This document shows positions 52,401 to 61,614 of a DNA stretch of 64,000 nucleotides, piece after piece. Position 1 is the first letter of the stretch, and every line of letters starts with the position of its first letter. The position numbers were made by a program, and so were the translations under genes. Below the pieces are notes generated by a model, which saw nothing but the letters and a program-made list of their open reading frames with translations, made no database searches and was not told the DNA's origin. Location of the stretch: the NCBI GenBank assembly GCA_965116435.1, contig OZ220686.1, positions 620,001-684,000 of the forward strand, given 5' to 3'. This DNA comes from VXPQ01 sp965116435. Its GTDB lineage: Bacteria > Bacteroidota > Rhodothermia > Rhodothermales > VXPQ01.

Positions 52401-53727
52401 ACGTGGGGGCCCGGTTCAGCAACACGGGACGCCCTTCGATAACCTTCTCGAGAATATCCCAGACGTCCGCCGTGCGCCGGTCCACCACCTTTTTGGCGCT
52501 CTTGACGGTCTTGACAAGCCCCCGCTCAATGAGTTTGCGAATCACGAACGGCTTGAACAATTCGACCGCCATTTCTTTCGGCAAACCGCACTGATGGATC
52601 TCGAGCTCGGGCCCCACGACAATCACCGAGCGGCCTGAATAATCCACGCGCTTTCCGAGCAGGTTCTGACGGAACCGCCCCTGCTTGCCCTTGAGCATGT
52701 CGCTCAGCGATTTCAGGGCCCGGTTCGAATCGCTGCGCACGGCGTTGGCCTTGCGGCTGTTGTCGAACAGCGAATCGACCGCTTCCTGAAGCATGCGCTT
52801 CTCGTTCCGCAGAATCACTTCGGGCGCCTTGATGTCGATCAGGCGCTTGAGGCGGTTATTGCGAATGATGACGCGCCGGTACAAATCGTTCAGGTCCGAC
52901 GTAGCGAAACGCCCGCCTTCCAGCGGAACGAGGGGGCGCAACTCCGGCGGAATCACCGGAATCACGCGCATAACCATCCACTCGGGCCGGTTTTCGAGGC
53001 GCGTGTTCGCGTCGCGGAATCCTTCCACGACGGCGAGGCGCTTCAGGGCGTCGGCCTTGCGGGCCTGGCTCGTTTCCGTCTTGATCTGGTGACGCAACTT
53101 CGTCGACAACGACGGCAACTCGAGGCGCCGCAAGATCGTCTCGACCGCTTCGCCCCCGATGCGGGCAATGAACTTGTTCGGGTCGTCGTCGGCAAGCCGA
53201 TGGTTGTCGTCCCGTATCCGGTACAGAATGTCGAAATATTCTTCTTCGTTCAGCAGCTGATTTTCCGCAACGCCATGCTCTGCCGCGCTCCCCGGCTGGA
53301 TAACGACATAGTTCTCGTAGTAGATAATCTTCTCAAGGTCCTTCGACTTGAGTCCCACGAGATGGCCGATCTTGTTCGGCAACGTCTTGAAATACCAGAT
53401 ATGCACCACGGGGACGCTCAGGGTGATATGCCCCATGCGTTCGCGCCGCACTTTTTTCTGCGTGACCTCTACCCCGCAACGATCGCAGATGATGCCCTTG
53501 TAGCGAATGCGTTTGTACTTGCCGCAATGACATTCCCAGTCCTTGACGGGTCCAAATATTTTTTCGCAAAAAAGACCGTCTTTCTCCGGCTTGAACGACC
53601 GGTAGTTGATGGTTTCGGGCTTGAGCACTTCGCCATGCGACCGCTCCAGCACGCTTTCCGGGCTGGACAAACTGACGGTGATATGGTTGAACTGCTTCTT
53701 GATCTGCTGCGTCTTTCCGTAGGGCAT
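49408..53727 (-). CDS. rpoC: RNA polymerase subunit beta'
   Basis: The 1439-residue protein is full-length beta'. The start MPYGKTQQIKKQFNHITVSL was chosen over an open frame 21 residues longer. The N-terminal zinc finger is CHCGKYKRIRYKGIICDRCG. The catalytic magnesium loop is NADFDGDQMAVH, with LLGKRVDYSGRSVIVVGPEL before it and the bridge-helix/trigger-loop region further on (QSIGEPGTQLTLRTFHIGGT). The last about 30 residues are Ala/Pro/Asp-rich (APAEPDAPDAPKAPDAKAEK), as is common in this lineage. A tandem array repeats its stop-codon region downstream. It follows rpoB by 59 bp. Confidence 0.98.
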   Translation of the reverse strand: MPYGKTQQIKKQFNHITVSLSSPESVLERSHGEVLKPETINYRSFKPEKDGLFCEKIFGPVKDWECHCGKYKRIRYKGIICDRCGVEVTQKKVRRERMGHITLSVPVVHIWYFKTLPNKIGHLVGLKSKDLEKIIYYENYVVIQPGSAAEHGVAENQLLNEEEYFDILYRIRDDNHRLADDDPNKFIARIGGEAVETILRRLELPSLSTKLRHQIKTETSQARKADALKRLAVVEGFRDANTRLENRPEWMVMRVIPVIPPELRPLVPLEGGRFATSDLNDLYRRVIIRNNRLKRLIDIKAPEVILRNEKRMLQEAVDSLFDNSRKANAVRSDSNRALKSLSDMLKGKQGRFRQNLLGKRVDYSGRSVIVVGPELEIHQCGLPKEMAVELFKPFVIRKLIERGLVKTVKSAKKVVDRRTADVWDILEKVIEGRPVLLNRAPTLHRLGIQAFQPILIEGKAIRLHPLVCTAFNADFDGDQMAVHAPLSHDACLEAWVLMLSSHNILSPAHGGPVAVPTQDMVLGLYYLTKMRPGQKGDGMRFANLTEVRQAYDQAKVDLHAQIHVRIARGQMEETTVGRVLFNEVIPGEVGFINAVLTKRNLRPIIARVLKASGFQKAARFLDDIKRLGFEQATTAGLTFSLADIIVPDVKEKIISDAQAEVDRVRGNYEMGFMFESERYNQVIDIWTKTNNRVSETLFETLRNDKGGFNAIYMMADSGARGSKEQIRQLGGMRGLMAKPQKSLVGSVGEIIENPIISNFKEGLSVLEYFISTHGARKGLADTALKTADAGYLTRRLVDVAQDVTIVQEDCGTLRGIRISALKDNEEIVEPLADRIVGRVSMHDVGDPLSGDLIIAANEMIDEQRARQISETSIEEVEIRSALTCESRRGVCAFCYGRNLASGDLVETGEAVGVVAAQSIGEPGTQLTLRTFHIGGTASLISAESTLQTKFAGKAVYENLRTVTLNDDEGKDVVLTRQGEVVIVDPEDAGRQLISYVIPYGAEMLISDGEIVGKGSVLASWDPYNSVILSEVSGTISFKDIVEGTTFREESDEQTGHKEKVITESRERSLTPALIVKRAEDKDREYTLPVRARIQVDEGEEIQAGQVMVKIPRQSAKTGDITGGLPRVTELFEARMPADPAVVSEIDGVVRFGGRRRGAQEIVVTSRDGSESRTYLVPLSRHILVHEHDFIRAGGQLSDGQVSPQDILSIKGPRAVQEYLVNEIQEVYRMQGVTINDKHIEVIVRQMMQKVRVADPGDTTLLEDYTVDRFAMEEYNDRLYDRFVVTDEGDSGLKVGAVVSRRKMREVNSAMKRQDLKQAEAREAQPAVAQPILLGITQAALSTDSFVSAASFQETTKVLTNAAIKAQRDPLYGLKENVIVGHPIPAGTGQRRFRDLVVGSRTELAELQAAIGGDGESAPAEPDAPDAPKAPDAKAEKVKA

Positions 53728-53786
53728 GGGCTCTTTCGCAATTCTGAATCCTGAAACGACTCCGTACAAGGCGGCGCGGCGCCGCG

Positions 53787-56700
53787 TCAATCGAGACGAA
53801 CTTCGAGGCCAAGCCCCTGAAGTTCCCGAACAAGCACCTGAAAACTCTCCGGCATACCGGCTTCGGGCATGTTCTCTCCCTTGACGATCGACTCATATGC
53901 TTTCGACCGCCCCTGGACGTCGTCCGATTTGTAGGTCAGCATCTCCTGCAAGGTGTGCGCCGCGCCGTAGGCATACAGCGCCCACACCTCCATCTCCCCG
54001 AGACGCTGTCCGCCAAGCTGCGCCTTGCCTCCCAGCGGCTGTTGCGTAATAAGGCTGTACGGGCCAATGCTGCGCGCATGAATCTTGTCCTCCACCAGAT
54101 GACTCAGCTTCAGCATGTAGATGTATCCCACCGTGGTTTTTTCGTCGAACTCCTTGCCGGTGCGGCCATCGTACAACTGGGCGCGCCCGTCGATGGGCAA
54201 CCCCGCTTCCTCCAGTCGGCCCCGGATATCGTCCATCGTAGCGCCATCGAAAATCGGCGTAGCGAACGAGGCGCCGAGTTCCTTGCCGGCCCATCCGAGG
54301 AGCGTCTCGAATATCTGGCCAAGGTTCATGCGGGAAGGCACGCCCAACGGATTGAGTACGATATCAATGGGCGTACCATCCTCGAGGAACGGCATGTCCT
54401 CCACGGGCACGATGCGGGCAACCACCCCCTTGTTGCCGTGGCGGCCGGCCATTTTGTCCCCTACCTGCACCTTGCGCTTGCGCGCCACGTACACCTTGGC
54501 CAACTGCACGATGCCCGGGGGCAGCTCGTCCCCCATCTGCACCTGGTGCTTGTCGCGCTTCATTTCGCCGTCGATCCGGGTACGGGTGCGGGCGTAATTA
54601 CGGAGCAACTGGCGCATGCGGTCGTTCGCTTTCGGATCGACCATCATGTCCTTGCCGGTCGCAAGCCGATCGGGCGTCACGTTTTCGAACGCCCTCTTGG
54701 TAAAACGGGCCCCTTTCGAAAGCAGCACCACGCCGTCGCGGTCTTCTACGCCCGCCGACGTTTTGCGGCCTACGATCCCGAAAAACTTTTCCCAGAACGT
54801 CTCGTCCAGCGCCGCTTTTTCGCGCGTAAAGCGGGCGGTGATATTCTGCAGACGCTTCTCCTCGAGCTTCTTCGAGGCGGAATCCAGTTTGCGGCGCCCG
54901 AATAACTCGGTAGCGATCACGACGCCCTTCATGCCTGGCGGCGCCGTCAGGGAAGCATCCTTCACGTCGCCCGCCTTGTCGCCGAAAATGGCGCGGAGCA
55001 ATTTTTCTTCCGGCGTGGGGTCGGTCTCGCCCTTGGGCGTGATCTTGCCGACAATAATATCCCCGGCGTTCACCTCCGCGCCTACGCGGATAATGCCTCG
55101 TTCGTCCAGGTCTTTGGTAGATTCTTCCGAAACATTCGGAATCTCCCGGGTAAGTTCTTCCTCGCCGCGCTTCGTGTCGCGCACCTGGAGTTCGAACTGC
55201 TCGATATGTATAGAGGTGTACACATCTTCGGTCACCAGCCGTTCGGACAGCACGATGGCGTCCTCGAAGTTGTAACCGCGCCAGGGCATGAAGGCGACCA
55301 GCACGTTCTTGCCCAGCGCAAGATCGCCGTTTTCCGTGGCGAACCCGTCCGTCAGCACGGTTCCCTCCGAGACGCGCTGGCCTTTCCGCACGATCGGTTT
55401 CTGGTTCACGCTGGTGTCCTGGTTCGTTCGACGGAACTTCACCAGGCGATATTCGCGGACCGCTTCCCCGAAACTCAGTTCGGCTTCGTCTTCGTCCCGA
55501 TCGTAGCGCACCACAATGCGCATAGCGTCCACATATTCGACAACCCCATCCCCTTCCGCTACGAGCACCGCACGCGAATCTCGCGCCACGCGGCCTTCGA
55601 GGCCCGTACCGACGAGGGGCGCCTCTGCGCGCAACAAGGGCACCGCCTGGCGCTGCATGTTCGACCCCATCAGGGCGCGGTTCGCGTCGTCGTGCTCCAA
55701 AAAAGGAATCAGGCTGGCCGCCGGAGACACAATCTGGTTCGGCGCCACGTCCATGTATTCGACCCTGTCCGGCGGCACGATGGGAAAATCGCCCCGATAG
55801 CGGCACTTCACGTAGTCGTTGACGAAATGTCCGTCCTCGCCGATCGGCGCATTGGCCTGGGCAATCACCGCACTGTCTTCTCCCTCCGCGGAAAGAAAAC
55901 GAATTTCCTCGGTCACCTGGCCGTTTTTAACGACCCGGTACGGCGTTTCGATAAACCCGAAATCGTTGATGGTAGCGTGCACGCAAAGCGACGAAATCAA
56001 ACCAATATTCGGCCCTTCGGGCGTCTCGATAGGACACAACCGCCCGTAGTGCGTGTAATGCACGTCGCGCACCTCGAACCCGGCGCGTTCGCGGGTCAGT
56101 CCGCCCGGCCCCAGCGCCGACATGCGGCGTTTGTGCGTCAACTCGGCCAGCGGATTCGTCTGATCCATGAACTGGCTGAGCTGGTTGGTCCCGAAAAATG
56201 TGTTGATCACGCTCGAAACCGTGCGGGCGTTGACCAGTTCTTGCGGCGAAAACTTGTCCGCGTCGCGCATATTCATGCGCTCCTTTATGGTCCGCGCCAT
56301 GCGCGCCAGCCCCAGGGAGAACTGGGTGGAAAGCTGCTCGCCGACCGTGCGCACCCGGCGGTTGCCGAGGTGGTCGATATCGTCTACGCTGCTCTTGCCA
56401 TTCTGAAGATTAACCAGTTCACGGATAATCGCCACGATGTCCCCGGGCGTCAACGTCAACGTATCCGACGGCGTATCGAGGTCCAGGCGCGAATTGATGC
56501 GATACCGGCCCACTTCTCCGAGATCGTACCGCTTTTCGCTAAAAAAGAGCCGCTCCAGAATGCCGCGCGCATTTTCGAGGTCCGGCGCCTCGCTGCCCCG
56601 CAGCTGCAGATACAACTCTTTCAGCGCCTCGTCGGTCGAATGGGTGGGATCCTTCTTCAGGGTGTTGATCAACGTGGACTTGTCGATCTGGTCTTCTTCG

Positions 56701-57620
56701 TCGTTCTTCAGGAGCCATACCTTCTTGACGCCCGCCTCTTTCAGCTTGGCGTAATCGTCCTCCTGAAGCGTATGGCCCGAAGGAAAAATCACCCGGTGCT
56801 CCGTTTTCTCCTCAAGAATCTCGCCGGTGTCCTCGTCCACGATCTCGTGCACTTCCGGAACCGTAACCGACGCCGCAAGGTTGCGGCCTATGGACTTGCG
56901 ATACACCCGCTTCGTAGATACGTCCCCCTCGTCGGCCAGGTCGAAGAGGCGCATGATTTCATCGTTGGAGGAGTGCCCCAGCGTCCGCAAAAGCGTCGTA
57001 ACCGGCAGTTTTTTCTTCCGATCGATGTACGCCCACATGACGTTGCTTACATCGGTGGAAAATTCGATCCAGGACCCCCGGAAAGGGATGACGCGGGCGG
57101 AATACAGCTCCGTCCCGTTCGGGTGAATGCTCAGCCCGAAAAACACCCCGGGGCTACGATGCAACTGCGAAACGACCACGCGCTCCGCGCCGTTGATGAC
57201 AAAAGCGCCTTGCTCCGTCATGAACGGCAGATTGCCAAGGTATACCTCCTGCTCTATCGCTTCCGCCGGTTCGTCCTCGTCCTCGTCCTCCTTGCTCGAC
57301 AAACGAAGCCGGGCCTTGAGCGGTACAGCGTAGGTCAGCCCCTGCGCGATACATTCCGCCACCGAATGCTTCGGCGTATCCAGTTCGTAGTCTATGAATT
57401 CGAGGGTATACCGCTCGCGGCTGTCCTGGATCGGAAAATGCTCCTTGAAAACCCCCTGGAGTCCAGTATCCTTCCGCTCTTCCGGCGAGATGTCCGATTG
57501 CGCAAAATCTGCGTACGACCGGAGTTGGATCGCCAGAAAATCCGGATATTCGCGTATGGTCGGGATGCGAGCATAAGAGATACGCTTGCCTTTCGCGGCT
57601 TGACCGTTCGTATGGAGCAT
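53787..57620 (-). CDS. rpoB: RNA polymerase subunit beta
   Basis: The 1277-residue beta subunit begins MLHTNGQAAKGKRISYARIP; an upstream ATG at 57671 adds 17 implausible residues. The rifampicin-pocket region shows FFGTNQLSQFMDQTNPLAEL and HKRRMSALGPGGLTRERAGF, matching the susceptible consensus at these positions. YNFEDAIVLSERLV, VAFMPWRGYNF and GDKMAGRHGNKGVVARIVP are further conserved blocks. A spacing of 86 bp separates it from rplL. It forms the catalytic core together with beta'. Confidence 0.98.
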   Translation of the reverse strand: MLHTNGQAAKGKRISYARIPTIREYPDFLAIQLRSYADFAQSDISPEERKDTGLQGVFKEHFPIQDSRERYTLEFIDYELDTPKHSVAECIAQGLTYAVPLKARLRLSSKEDEDEDEPAEAIEQEVYLGNLPFMTEQGAFVINGAERVVVSQLHRSPGVFFGLSIHPNGTELYSARVIPFRGSWIEFSTDVSNVMWAYIDRKKKLPVTTLLRTLGHSSNDEIMRLFDLADEGDVSTKRVYRKSIGRNLAASVTVPEVHEIVDEDTGEILEEKTEHRVIFPSGHTLQEDDYAKLKEAGVKKVWLLKNDEEDQIDKSTLINTLKKDPTHSTDEALKELYLQLRGSEAPDLENARGILERLFFSEKRYDLGEVGRYRINSRLDLDTPSDTLTLTPGDIVAIIRELVNLQNGKSSVDDIDHLGNRRVRTVGEQLSTQFSLGLARMARTIKERMNMRDADKFSPQELVNARTVSSVINTFFGTNQLSQFMDQTNPLAELTHKRRMSALGPGGLTRERAGFEVRDVHYTHYGRLCPIETPEGPNIGLISSLCVHATINDFGFIETPYRVVKNGQVTEEIRFLSAEGEDSAVIAQANAPIGEDGHFVNDYVKCRYRGDFPIVPPDRVEYMDVAPNQIVSPAASLIPFLEHDDANRALMGSNMQRQAVPLLRAEAPLVGTGLEGRVARDSRAVLVAEGDGVVEYVDAMRIVVRYDRDEDEAELSFGEAVREYRLVKFRRTNQDTSVNQKPIVRKGQRVSEGTVLTDGFATENGDLALGKNVLVAFMPWRGYNFEDAIVLSERLVTEDVYTSIHIEQFELQVRDTKRGEEELTREIPNVSEESTKDLDERGIIRVGAEVNAGDIIVGKITPKGETDPTPEEKLLRAIFGDKAGDVKDASLTAPPGMKGVVIATELFGRRKLDSASKKLEEKRLQNITARFTREKAALDETFWEKFFGIVGRKTSAGVEDRDGVVLLSKGARFTKRAFENVTPDRLATGKDMMVDPKANDRMRQLLRNYARTRTRIDGEMKRDKHQVQMGDELPPGIVQLAKVYVARKRKVQVGDKMAGRHGNKGVVARIVPVEDMPFLEDGTPIDIVLNPLGVPSRMNLGQIFETLLGWAGKELGASFATPIFDGATMDDIRGRLEEAGLPIDGRAQLYDGRTGKEFDEKTTVGYIYMLKLSHLVEDKIHARSIGPYSLITQQPLGGKAQLGGQRLGEMEVWALYAYGAAHTLQEMLTYKSDDVQGRSKAYESIVKGENMPEAGMPESFQVLVRELQGLGLEVRLD

Positions 57621-57706
57621 GGATGCAGTGGCTGGAGAGAAAAAAACGGATCGAACGACAACGATACACACGAGGCCCAGCGCACACTGCGCCGGGCCGC
57701 TCCCGA

Positions 57707-58090
57707 TTATTTGAGTTCGACTTCGGCGCCTGCTCCCTCAAGCCGGGTCCTGATTTCCTCGGCTTCGTCCTTGCTGACCGCTTCCTTGACGGGATTCGGC
57801 ACGCCGTCGACAAGCGCCTTCGCCTCCTTCAGGCCCAGGCCCGTGAGGCTACGCACCTCCTTGATCACGGCAATCTTGTTGCCCCCGATGCCCTTGAGCA
57901 CGACATCGAATTCCGTTTGCTCTTCGGCGGCAGCCGCCCCGTCGCCTCCGGCGGCAGGGCCTGCTATGACCGCCGCGGCCGCGGCTGCCGGCTTGATGCC
58001 GTATTCCTCTTCGAGCAGGGTCGCCAGGTCGTTGGCCTCCTTGACCGTAAGGTTGACAAGTTCTTCTGCGATTTGTTTGATATCCGCCAT
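57707..58090 (-). CDS. rplL: 50S ribosomal protein L7/L12
   Basis: The 127-residue stalk protein has the dimerisation N-domain (MADIKQIAEELVNLTVKEAN), an Ala/Gly-rich hinge (AAAAAVIAGPAAGGDGAAAA) and the factor-binding C-domain ending in VKEAVSKDEAEEIRTRLEGA. GGNKIAVIKEVRSLTGLGLK is the conserved helix surface contacting elongation factors. It sits between rplJ and rpoB. Confidence 0.98.
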   Translation of the reverse strand: MADIKQIAEELVNLTVKEANDLATLLEEEYGIKPAAAAAAVIAGPAAGGDGAAAAEEQTEFDVVLKGIGGNKIAVIKEVRSLTGLGLKEAKALVDGVPNPVKEAVSKDEAEEIRTRLEGAGAEVELK

Positions 58091-58206
58091 GGTGTTATGA
58101 GTTCTCCTGCGAGCAGTCTTTGCAGCCGGTTCCGGCCACTGTGCCGCGCATTAAGGATGGATGATGAAAGTAACGATTGCGTGTTGACGTCAGGGATGAC
58201 GCACGG

Positions 58207-58734
58207 TCATGCCGCGCGATCGGCTATTTCGCGAATCGCGCCAGCCAGATTGCGCGCAGGCGCCTGCACGGCGCCGACTACATTGGAAACAGGAGCGAGC
58301 AGCAAGCCCACAACGTCGCCGAGGAGTTCGTCTTTCGACTTGAGCGAAGCCAGCATCTCCAGCGAACCTTCCCCGTAAAAAGCGCCGTCTATGTAGACTG
58401 CCTTGACTTCGGGACGCGTCGCCGATTCGGCTTTCAGAAAATCCCGGATGACGCGGGCCGGCGCCGACGGCTCGCCGCCAAAGGCAATAGCCGTAGGGCC
58501 TTTCAGGTAGTCCATCAAGGCGCTGTACGCAGGGCGCTCCTCCATCGCAAGGCGCACCAGCGTATTCTTGTACACCTTGAACGACACGTCGGCGTCGCGA
58601 AAACGATTGCGCAACTCGTTTGCCTGGCTGACGGTCAGCCCGGAATAATTCGTCAGGTATACGATGTCGTTGGCGTCGAGCAGCTGCCCGATTTCCGCAA
58701 TCATCGTTTCCTTTTCCGTCTTGGTCATGGGCAT
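58207..58734 (-). CDS. rplJ: 50S ribosomal protein L10
   Basis: The 175-residue protein anchors L7/L12 to the large subunit. YLTNYSGLTVSQANELRNRF and FKVYKNTLVRLA are family motifs in the N-terminal globular part; the C-terminal helix (SNVVGAVQAPARNLAGAIRE) binds L12 dimers. The leader region downstream of rplA (58735-58832) may host L10 autoregulation, though I cannot identify the site by eye. Confidence 0.97.
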   Translation of the reverse strand: MPMTKTEKETMIAEIGQLLDANDIVYLTNYSGLTVSQANELRNRFRDADVSFKVYKNTLVRLAMEERPAYSALMDYLKGPTAIAFGGEPSAPARVIRDFLKAESATRPEVKAVYIDGAFYGEGSLEMLASLKSKDELLGDVVGLLLAPVSNVVGAVQAPARNLAGAIREIADRAA

Positions 58735-58832
58735 GTCGGCGCCTCGCTGTCTCGATTCGTTGCTTTGGCTGTCCGGCGTACGGCCGGCATAACGTTACGT
58801 GCGCATGGGATACGGTATGCAGGGCAAGGGCG

Positions 58833-59546
58833 CTATCGCAGCGCGCTTACGACCTGAACGCGGTCCAGGGGAATGGGCGGCCCCATGGAGGTTGAAATCG
58901 AAGCCGACCGAACGTACGCGCCCTTCGCCGATGCGGGACGCAACCGAAGCACTTCCCGGATAAACACCTCCGCATTCTCCCGGAGATGCTCCGCCGAAAA
59001 CGACGCCTTTCCGATGGCCGTATGCAGATTGCCGGACTTGTCCACGCGAAAGTCGATTTTACCGGCCTTGACCTGCTGCACCGCCGCCGACACATCCATC
59101 GTGACCGTACCGCTTTTGGGGTTCGGCATGAGGCCTCTCGGACCCAGTACGCGCCCGAGTTTGGCGATGTCGCGCATCACATCGGGCGTAGCGACCACCA
59201 CATCGAAATCCGTCCAGCCTTTTTTCTGGATGCGTTCGATGAAGTCGTGCAGACCGACATAATCGGCGCCGGCCTCCTTCGCTTCTTCCTGTTTGCTCTC
59301 GTTCGCCAGAACCAGTACGCGCACCTCTTTACCCGTGCCGTGCGGCAACGCCGCCGTACCGCGCACCATCTGGTCTGCGTGCCGCGGATCGACCCCGAGC
59401 CGCAAGTCTATATCGACCGATTCGTCGAATTTGGCCAGGCCTCCCTTGGCCACGAGGGCGCAGGCGTCTTCGAGCGTGAAGGGCCCGCCGCCGGCCTCCT
59501 TGACCATGTCGGCGGCCTGCCGATACCGTTTTCCTTTTTTCGCCAT
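58833..59546 (-). CDS. rplA: 50S ribosomal protein L1
   Basis: The 237-residue protein starts MAKKGKRYRQAADMVKEAGG. It has the two-domain L1 fold with VDIDLRLGVDPRHADQMVRG, VLGPRGLMPNPKSGTVTMDV (the signature block) and IDFRVDKSGNLHTAIGKASF. It binds 23S rRNA at the E-site stalk and in other bacteria represses its own operon. It follows rplK with 100 bp between. Confidence 0.98.
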   Translation of the reverse strand: MAKKGKRYRQAADMVKEAGGGPFTLEDACALVAKGGLAKFDESVDIDLRLGVDPRHADQMVRGTAALPHGTGKEVRVLVLANESKQEEAKEAGADYVGLHDFIERIQKKGWTDFDVVVATPDVMRDIAKLGRVLGPRGLMPNPKSGTVTMDVSAAVQQVKAGKIDFRVDKSGNLHTAIGKASFSAEHLRENAEVFIREVLRLRPASAKGAYVRSASISTSMGPPIPLDRVQVVSALR

Positions 59547-59646
59547 CCGGTTACCCAGCGGATGCAGTGCTTGTGTCCGTGATGATGGAATGCGCCGGAT
59601 GCAGCATGTCGATCCGGCTTGTATGTATTCGGGATGCGGTCCCCAT

Positions 59647-60081
59647 TCAGGCGGGGGCGCCTTCGACGCGTATCCCCATCGACCGCGCCGTACCGGCTAT
59701 CATGGACGCCGCCTGGTCCAGATCGAATGCATTGAGGTCCGCCATCTTTTGCTCGGCGATGCCGCGGCAATCCTCCCAGGTCACCGTACCCACCTTTTGT
59801 CGGAGGGAATCGCCGGACCCCGACGGAATCTTCGCCGCCATCTTCAGCAGCACCGCGGCAGGCGGACTCTTGACGATGAAACTGAACGTCTTGTCCTTGT
59901 ACACCGTGATCACCACCGGCAGGACAAGCCCCATCCTGTCCTGGGTCGCGGCGTTGAATTGCTTGCAGAAGTCCATGATATTCACCCCGTGCTGCGCCAG
60001 CGCAGGACCTATGGGGGGCGCCGGATTCGCTTGTCCGGCCTTTATCTGGAGCTTGACATACCCGCCGATCGGCTTCGCCAT
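59647..60081 (-). CDS. rplK: 50S ribosomal protein L11
   Basis: The protein is 144 residues from MAKPIGGYVKLQIKAGQANP; an ATG two codons earlier is possible. PAPPIGPALAQHGVNIMDFC is the conserved proline-rich N-domain for factor binding. SFIVKSPPAAVLLKMAAKI and MIAGTARSMGIRVEG are from the RNA-binding C-domain. The 195-bp space to nusG contains a perfect GCGCC-GTTT-GGCGC hairpin near 60124. Confidence 0.97.
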   Translation of the reverse strand: MAKPIGGYVKLQIKAGQANPAPPIGPALAQHGVNIMDFCKQFNAATQDRMGLVLPVVITVYKDKTFSFIVKSPPAAVLLKMAAKIPSGSGDSLRQKVGTVTWEDCRGIAEQKMADLNAFDLDQAASMIAGTARSMGIRVEGAPA

Positions 60082-60276
60082 ATTCAAAATGCGATTAAAG
60101 TGCGGTGCAAACGCCGGGGCCTTGCGCCGTTTGGCGCACCCGGCTCCCGCTTTCTGTTAACCCGAAGCAAAACTTAGCCTACCAATGTAACGCTTTTTCG
60201 GGAAAAGCGCCACCCCGAAAACGAAAATTTCCCAATGTTCAAGTTGAATTCACAATTGACGGCGCCATCGGGCGCG

Positions 60277-60831
60277 TCAATCGCTCCGCTCCACCTGCAA
60301 ATAATCCAGCTCGAGCGGGGTCTTGCGGCCAAAGATCGACACCATCACCTTGACCTTCATCTTGTCGGGATACACCTCCTCGACCACGCCGCTGAAATTG
60401 TTGAACGGCCCGTCCGCCACCTTGACGGAATCCCCCTTCCTGAACGGCATCTCCGGCTGCTCGCCCGCCTCCCGGACCTCGTTCATCCTGCCCATGATCC
60501 GGTTGATTTCGTCGGGACGGAGCGGCGTAGGTTCGTCGCCCGTGGTCAGGAAACCAATCACCGACGGCAGACTGGAAATAACATGCTGCAACTCGGTGTC
60601 GAGCGCGACATGCAGCATCACATAGCCCGGAAAAAACGTCTTTTCGCGGGTGCGCTTTTTGCCGCTGCGCATCTCGAAGACGGTCTCCGTCGGGATCATA
60701 ACATCCTGGATCCTGTCCTGCAGATTGAGACGCTCGATTTCCTTTTCGAGGTACTGCTTGACCTTCTTTTCGTGCCCCGAAAACGTGCGCAGCACGTACC
60801 ATTTACGGATCACTGTCTTTTCCTTGACCAT
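60277..60831 (-). CDS. nusG: Transcription termination/antitermination factor NusG
   Basis: The 184-residue protein has the NGN domain (KWYVLRTFSGHEKKVKQYLE; FPGYVMLHVALDTELQHVIS) and a C-terminal KOW domain (FRKGDSVKVADGPFNNFSGV; KVKVMVSIFGRKTPLELDYL). It binds RNA polymerase, and couples it to Rho or ribosomes. It follows secE by 53 bp. Confidence 0.97.
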   Translation of the reverse strand: MVKEKTVIRKWYVLRTFSGHEKKVKQYLEKEIERLNLQDRIQDVMIPTETVFEMRSGKKRTREKTFFPGYVMLHVALDTELQHVISSLPSVIGFLTTGDEPTPLRPDEINRIMGRMNEVREAGEQPEMPFRKGDSVKVADGPFNNFSGVVEEVYPDKMKVKVMVSIFGRKTPLELDYLQVERSD

Positions 60832-60884
60832 CTTGCCGTGTGGTGAAAAAATGTCTCGACAGATATGCTTGCCAAACGGGCAAA

Positions 60885-61064
60885 TCAGCGGTATATGAAC
60901 TCCAGCGCCCGGCTAATGACCTGATCGGCGCCCCATATGTACAGGGAAACGATCATGGTCGCCAGCAGGGTAATGAGCGTATTGCTGACCAACTCGTTGC
61001 GCGCAGGCCAGCTGACCTTGCGCATTTCCTTGCTTACGTCGCCCAGATATTGCACTACCTTCAT
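60885..61064 (-). CDS. secE: Preprotein translocase subunit SecE
   Basis: The 59-residue single-span form of SecE starts MKVVQYLGDVSKEMRKVSWP. RKVSWPARNELVSNTLITLL is the conserved amphipathic/entry region, followed by one transmembrane helix (LLATMIVSLYIWGADQVIS). It stabilises SecY in the Sec channel. It lies between tRNA-Trp and nusG as in most bacteria. Confidence 0.95.
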   Translation of the reverse strand: MKVVQYLGDVSKEMRKVSWPARNELVSNTLITLLATMIVSLYIWGADQVISRALEFIYR

Positions 61065-61109
61065 AAGTCGATGTCCGATTGCGGCGCAGGGCGCCATGAG
61101 TGTTGCGGG

Positions 61110-61182
<73 letters not shown>

Positions 61183-61236
61183 GTGTACGGCGAGGTCCTC
61201 GCCAAACGATTCGCATGCGCAAGGCGGCGTTGCATG

Positions 61237-61308
<72 letters not shown>

Positions 61309-61331
61309 CGGTACGAACACGCGTTTGCTGG

Positions 61332-61404
61332 AGCGGAAGACGGGATTCGAACCCGCGACCCTCAGCTTGGAAGGCTGATGCTCTACCATCTGAGCTACTT
61401 CCGC
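61332..61404 (-). tRNA. tRNA-Gly (TCC)
   Basis: Acceptor GCGGAAG/CTTCCGC, D-arm GCTCAGATGGTAGAGC, anticodon stem TCAGC/GCTGA with loop CTTCCAA (anticodon TCC) and T-arm GCGGGTTCGAATCCCGT are present. CCA is not encoded. Confidence 0.95.
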
Positions 61405-61473
61405 TACGATCACGACGCGCAAGGCGGCGTTGCGGCGGACTATCTCCGCTACGCAACGCCGCCCCACGCAGGG

Positions 61474-61555
61474 TGGGCAGGGGAGGATTCGAACCTCCGA
61501 ACCCTGAGGGAGCAGATTTACAGTCTGCCGCCTTTGACCGCTCGGCCACCTGCCC
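61474..61555 (-). tRNA. tRNA-Tyr (GTA)
   Basis: This 82-nt class-II tRNA has acceptor GGGCAGG/CCTGCCC, anticodon stem GCAGA/TCTGC with loop CTGTAAA (anticodon GTA), a long variable arm (TCCCTCAGGGTTCGG region) and T-arm GGAGGTTCGAATCCTCC. CCA is not encoded. Confidence 0.95.
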
Positions 61556-61614
61556 GGCGTTGTCGGAGCATACGCTCCGCAAAGGTTCTGTCAAAATCAC
61601 GTGTTCGCATAAAG

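Noticed and set aside
49021..52638. Plus-strand open frame of 1205 residues opposite rpoC
   Set aside because: It is antisense to a fully conserved gene and has no domain.
55206..58100. Plus-strand open frame of 964 residues opposite rpoB and rplL
   Set aside because: It is antisense to conserved genes, with composition typical of a shadow frame.
60116..60140. L1/L11 autoregulatory site or terminator in the nusG-rplK gap
   Set aside because: A neat GCGCC-GTTT-GGCGC hairpin exists, but it lacks a T-run and I could not match the known L1 mRNA site.
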